Assembly: GCA_949300375.1 (NCBI GenBank)
Contig: CASGEB010000006.1
Location: 1 to 54,215, forward strand
Direction of reading: 5' to 3'
Origin: an uncultured Pseudomonadota bacterium
GTDB taxonomy: Bacteria; Pseudomonadota; Alphaproteobacteria; RF32; CAG-239
Length of the DNA: 54,215 bases
The position numbers and the translations under genes were made by a program. The notes under the pieces were generated by a model, which saw only the letters and a program-made list of their open reading frames with translations, searched no databases and was not told where the DNA came from. Shown one piece after another: positions 51,440-54,215 of the stretch (positions are counted from its first letter, which is position 1; the number at the start of each line of letters is the position of its first letter).

Positions 51440-53170
51440 TCAATTGATTTTTTCAATCTGTTCTTCTTTTTCTCTTTTAAGCCAGCGGCGCGTCATTTTC
51501 AGCGCGTTTTCAAAAGTCGAGGCTGTTGAAATGTTTTGTACCAGATTTTCTTTTTCCAATGCGTCGTGCAAAACCCGGCGAGGCTGCGTCTTCATATTGG
51601 AAAGGATAATCTTGGTATTGTACGGGCGCAGACGGCGGACAAATTCCACAATGGTATTGGCACCGCTGGCGTCAATGACCGGTACATAGCCCATACGCAG
51701 AATCAGGACTTTCGGTTTCTTATCAATTTTTTTCAAAAAGCCCGAAACCTGAGAAGCAACACCAAAAAACAACGGCCCGGACAAGCGCAGCGACATAACG
51801 CCCTGCTCATGGAGAACCTGGGTTAAATCGCGCCCGCCGCCAACGTCTTCCAATACCGTTTCGTCATTGGCGATTTCGATTTCTTTGCTCATTCTGTGCA
51901 TAAATATAATGCTTGCCATCACAAAACCAACACTGATGGCCGTATTTAAATCAACCAGTATCGTCAGCAGCAGCGTTACCAGCAATGTATAGCGGTCGCC
52001 TCTCGGGCCGGTGATGAGTTTGAACATCTTATCCAAGTTCAGCATATTCCAGCCGATAATAACCAAAACAGCAGACAAACAGGCCAACGGAATAAAGCGC
52101 GCCAACGGAGACAACAAAAGCATAAACAACAGCAAAAACACACTTTGCATCATACCTGCAACCGGCGAATAGGCTTTGGCTTTGAAGTTTGTGGCCGTAC
52201 GGGCAATGGCTCCGGTTGCCGGAACCCCCATAAAGAAAGCCGAAGCAATATTGGCTATTCCTTCACCAATAAGTTCGGCATTGGAATTGTGGTTATCGCC
52301 GCTCATACCGTCAACAACCGTTGCGCTCAGCAAAGATTCAATTCCGGCCAGAAATGCTATGGTAAAAGCGCTCGGCATAACTTTTAATGCCATATCCAGA
52401 TTAAAATCAGGAAAAGCCGGCGCCGGCAGAAAATGCGGAATGCCGCCGAATTTGCTGCCGATTGTATCAACATCCAGTCCAAACAGGCTGAAAATCAAAA
52501 CCAAAACGGTGGCTCCGGCAACACTGACCAGATAAGCCGGCAGTTTTATCTTTTTTATCTGAATGTAAAAAATGCAAGCAAGAGAAAGTAAGGCAATGAT
52601 AACCGAACCCCAGCTGAATTTATCCAAATTGGCAAGATACATCTTCCATTTTGGCAGAAATTCGGCCGGAACGTTTTCTATATCAAGCCCCAGCAGGTCT
52701 TTTATTTGTGTTGAAATCAACAGCAGACCGATACCTGCCGTAAAGCCCAGAACAACCGGATACGGAATATATTTTATATAAGTCCCAAAACGCAGCAAGC
52801 CGGCCAGCATCAGAATCACGCCGGCCATCACCATAACCATGGCCAGCCCTGTGTATCCGTATTGAGCCATAACGTTAAAAATAACAACAACAAAAGCGCC
52901 GGTCGGACCGCCAATCTGATAACGGCTGCCGCCCAGAAAAGCAATGAAAAAACCGGCAACAATTGCTGTATATAAACCTTGCGCAGGTTCCACGCCGGAA
53001 GCAATGGCAAGCGCCAAAGCCAACGGAATGGATATGACGGCAACGGTCATTCCGGCAACGGCATCCCTTTTAAAATATTCTTTATTATATCCTTGTTTTA
53101 AAACTTCATACAGTTTGGGGGCAAAATTCTTTTCATAGCCCTGTATCATATTCTTGAGATATGCAAACAT
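51440..53170 (-). CDS. SulP-family anion transporter with STAS domain
   Basis: 576 residues. Membrane part with the SulP hallmarks GMTVAVISIPLALALAIASG (helix 1-2), GLYTAIVAGFFIAFLGGSRYQIGGPTGAF, quoted as GLYTAIVAG and GGSRYQIGGPTGAF, and ATVVDGMSGDNHNSNAEL, then a cytoplasmic STAS domain (about 445-555: SLRLSGPLFFGVA, VPVIDASGANTI). Transports sulfate, bicarbonate or a dicarboxylate; substrate not decidable. Membrane core and STAS domain are complete. Confidence 0.92.
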   Translation of the reverse strand: MFAYLKNMIQGYEKNFAPKLYEVLKQGYNKEYFKRDAVAGMTVAVISIPLALALAIASGVEPAQGLYTAIVAGFFIAFLGGSRYQIGGPTGAFVVVIFNVMAQYGYTGLAMVMVMAGVILMLAGLLRFGTYIKYIPYPVVLGFTAGIGLLLISTQIKDLLGLDIENVPAEFLPKWKMYLANLDKFSWGSVIIALLSLACIFYIQIKKIKLPAYLVSVAGATVLVLIFSLFGLDVDTIGSKFGGIPHFLPAPAFPDFNLDMALKVMPSAFTIAFLAGIESLLSATVVDGMSGDNHNSNAELIGEGIANIASAFFMGVPATGAIARTATNFKAKAYSPVAGMMQSVFLLLFMLLLSPLARFIPLACLSAVLVIIGWNMLNLDKMFKLITGPRGDRYTLLVTLLLTILVDLNTAISVGFVMASIIFMHRMSKEIEIANDETVLEDVGGGRDLTQVLHEQGVMSLRLSGPLFFGVASQVSGFLKKIDKKPKVLILRMGYVPVIDASGANTIVEFVRRLRPYNTKIILSNMKTQPRRVLHDALEKENLVQNISTASTFENALKMTRRWLKREKEEQIEKIN

Positions 53171-53349
53171 TTTATCGACGTCCTGAGTTTTTTATTTATA
53201 GTTATTTTCAGCGGGTAATAGCAATACTACATTGATTTTTAAAATCAAGGGGAAAACCGGCAGTTTTTTATTATTTTTTACGTTTATTTTTACTTTCTGA
53301 TTTTTGGCATTTATTTATCCAAAATTTCATTAGTACTCTTCAATACTGA

Positions 53350-53378
53350 TTGACACTGGCGTTTTGTTGTGGTATAGT
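53350..53378 (+). promoter_or_regulatory. Near-consensus sigma-70 promoter
   Basis: TTGACA (53350-53355), 17-bp spacer, TATAGT (53373-53378). It would give a leader of about 230 nt running through the 27-bp repeats to the cysteine-rich gene. From 53171 to 53349 I see only AT-rich sequence, presumably the divergent SulP promoter. Confidence 0.75.
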
Positions 53379-53419
53379 GGTCTTTAGATGTTGTTCTTGA
53401 GGAACCGGTTATCCTTAGG

Positions 53420-53516
53420 CAGCTTGTTTTAATAGTCATCCCCGGGCGGCTTGTTTTAATAGTCATCCCCGGGCGGCTTGTTTTAATGGTCATCCCCGGG
53501 CTGCGACCCGGGGATC
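53420..53516. repeat. Three 27-bp tandem repeats joined to a CCCGGG palindrome
   Basis: Units 53420-53446, 53447-53473 and 53474-53500 differ by one or two bases and each ends in GTCATCCCCGGG. The last one runs into CTGCGACCCGGGGATCC, completing a palindrome. Same layout as 10129-10210, but the 15-bp filler between the CCCGGG parts is different (CGGCTTGTTTTAATA here). Lies in the leader between promoter and cysteine-rich gene. Confidence 0.88.
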
Positions 53517-53550
53517 CAAATAAACAATAAAGCCTTATGATTGACTTGGA

Positions 53551-53571
53551 TTGCCGGATCTAGTCCGGCAA
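53551..53571. repeat. Second type of dispersed palindrome
   Basis: TTGCCGGA-TCTAG-TCCGGCAA perfect 8-bp stem, followed by TGAC; a variant of the scattered alphaproteobacterial intergenic palindromes. It may fold in the leader RNA upstream of the gene at 53618. Confidence 0.6.
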
Positions 53572-53617
53572 TGACGGTACACAGAATGAAACAGTACTTT
53601 ATTATGGGAGAAAGCCG

Positions 53618-54215
53618 ATGAAGAAGATAAACACTATGCTACACATGAAACTAAACGCTGCGGTGTCGGTATTTTCTATCGCTGCCGCTTTCTCGGTCTT
53701 TCTCGGTCTTTCTCCCGCCCTCTAATGCCTATGGTGGCATCTGCTTTTTGCCCGACTGTAATTTGGACAGCACCTCGTTCGATGATGTCAACTCCGATTC
53801 TTCCTGGTGTCTGGACAACGGTTATTATTTCTCCTGTCCCGAGGGTACTTCTCCTGATTATTCTCAAACCTGCCCGCGTGATGAGAGTTATACCAAATGT
53901 TCCTCCGAGCAATGGTGCATTGACAACGGATACACAAAATCCCCGCAAGCCTGTTACGACCTCGGCCCGACCTGGTTTCCCCAAGGCCTTTGCCCGAAAG
54001 GCTTTGACCTTTACAAATCCTGTATCGAAGACACCGCCCAGGCCTGCGAGGACAAAGGCTATCTCAACAACTGTTCCCGCCCCGACAAGACCGAAATTTG
54101 CGAATGGAACTCTTCCTTTGCAAAATGCTGCAACGACACCGAATCAAACGGATGTCCCGAGAACTCGAAAGTTTCCGGCTGTGAAGACGGCGCGATTGTC
54201 GGGCAGGACACCTGC
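53618..54215 (+). pseudogene. Cysteine-rich secreted protein, out of frame through a 10-bp duplication in its signal peptide (runs off the window)
   Basis: ATG at 53618-53620 behind GGGAG (7-nt spacing). As written, the frame makes 35 residues and stops at TAA 53723-53725. If one copy of the 10-bp repeat (53691-53710) is dropped, the ATG is in frame with an open reading frame to the window end (196 codons). The restored start is a good signal peptide: basic N-terminus, core AAVSVFSIAAAFSVF, and cleavage site SNA-YGG. The mature part has 18 cysteines in about 165 residues and a repeated CxD(N/K)GY motif (CLDNGY, CIDNGY, CEDKGY, 36 and 43 residues apart). No ATG exists in the downstream frame to start a secreted form. 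Phase-off state of a switching gene, a fixed frameshift, or a sequencing error are the options. Confidence 0.72.
53691..53710 (+). repeat. 10-bp perfect tandem duplication inside the signal-peptide codons
   Basis: TCTCGGTCTT occurs twice in a row (53691-53700, 53701-53710); the period extends to partial units on both sides (TT before, TCTC after, 53689-53714). Ten is not a multiple of three, so each gain or loss of a unit changes the frame. Confidence 0.95.

Noticed and set aside
53311-53493. 60-residue minus-strand frame with repeated MTIKTSRPG
   Set aside because: It is only the translation of the 27-bp tandem repeats, which keep frame because 27 is divisible by three; no ribosome site.
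53420-53516. Short CRISPR-like array
   Set aside because: The fillers between repeats are identical instead of unique, units are only 27 bp, and there is no cas gene.
53676-53984. 102-residue minus-strand frame
   Set aside because: Shadow of the cysteine-rich frame on the plus strand; repetitive composition and no start signals.

Overview
The window looks like a chromosomal segment of a moderately AT-rich, Gram-negative alphaproteobacterium with a partly anaerobic metabolism; a host-associated (gut-type) uncultured lineage would fit, but that is inference. Pointers to Alphaproteobacteria are gene order rather than any single gene: dusB-trkA-hfq-hflX, rlpA-dac-tmk-holB-tatD-MBL hydrolase, MlaD followed by a DUF2155 protein, parC next to recO and a small DUF6898-like protein, and a lone RHH_4 ribbon-helix-helix protein. 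kdsA, pagP, MlaD-type MCE proteins and several lipoproteins show an outer membrane with LPS.

Layout. 1-3780 (minus): Rnf electron-transport operon in the order apbE-rseC-rnfB-rnfC-rnfD, running off the left edge. 3878-6210 (plus): CDP-alcohol phosphatidyltransferase and a three-domain DsbD. 6245-8704 (minus): an unknown protein, an AsmA-like protein and an HD hydrolase, followed by a candidate small RNA. 9195-10367: guanine deaminase-like gene, tRNA-Lys(CTT), and a repeat-rich stretch in which the 3' end and terminator of the tRNA are duplicated. 10368-16652 (minus): an unknown gene, then an operon for a gliding-type (GldA/GldF/GldG) ABC system plus DUF4340 protein and a PAS histidine kinase. 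16810-18915 (plus): two MCE/MlaD proteins and a DUF2155 protein with a long acidic tail. 19012-30277 (minus): trkH with a degenerate nuclease-like protein, iron alcohol dehydrogenase, DHH phosphoesterase, and the conserved replication/cell-wall cluster mbl-tatD-holB-tmk-dac-rlpA-mltB. 30408-31005: tRNA-Ser(TGA) flanked by partial copies of itself. 31006-35735 (minus): sugar MFS transporter, polyprenol-kinase-like and truncated LTA-synthase-like membrane proteins, RHH regulator, DUF2156 protein, lipoprotein. 35812-49093 (minus): hflX, hfq, HAD, trkA, dusB, an unknown protein, a 1333-residue membrane coiled-coil protein, DUF6898-like, parC, recO, kdsA. 49226-53170 (minus): unknown protein, pagP, small membrane protein, SulP transporter. 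53350-54215 (plus): a near-consensus promoter, a 27-bp tandem repeat, and a cysteine-rich secreted-protein gene that is out of frame because a 10-bp unit is duplicated inside its signal peptide; it runs off the right edge.

The strongest candidate for something new is this last locus: removing one 10-bp unit restores a complete signal peptide and an open frame to the window edge, which is what a phase-variable surface/secreted protein would look like. A second recurring theme is small, hairpin-bearing insertions that duplicate tRNA 3' ends (tRNA-Lys and tRNA-Ser), and a third is 27-bp tandem amplification of half of a dispersed CCCGGG palindrome at two separate loci.
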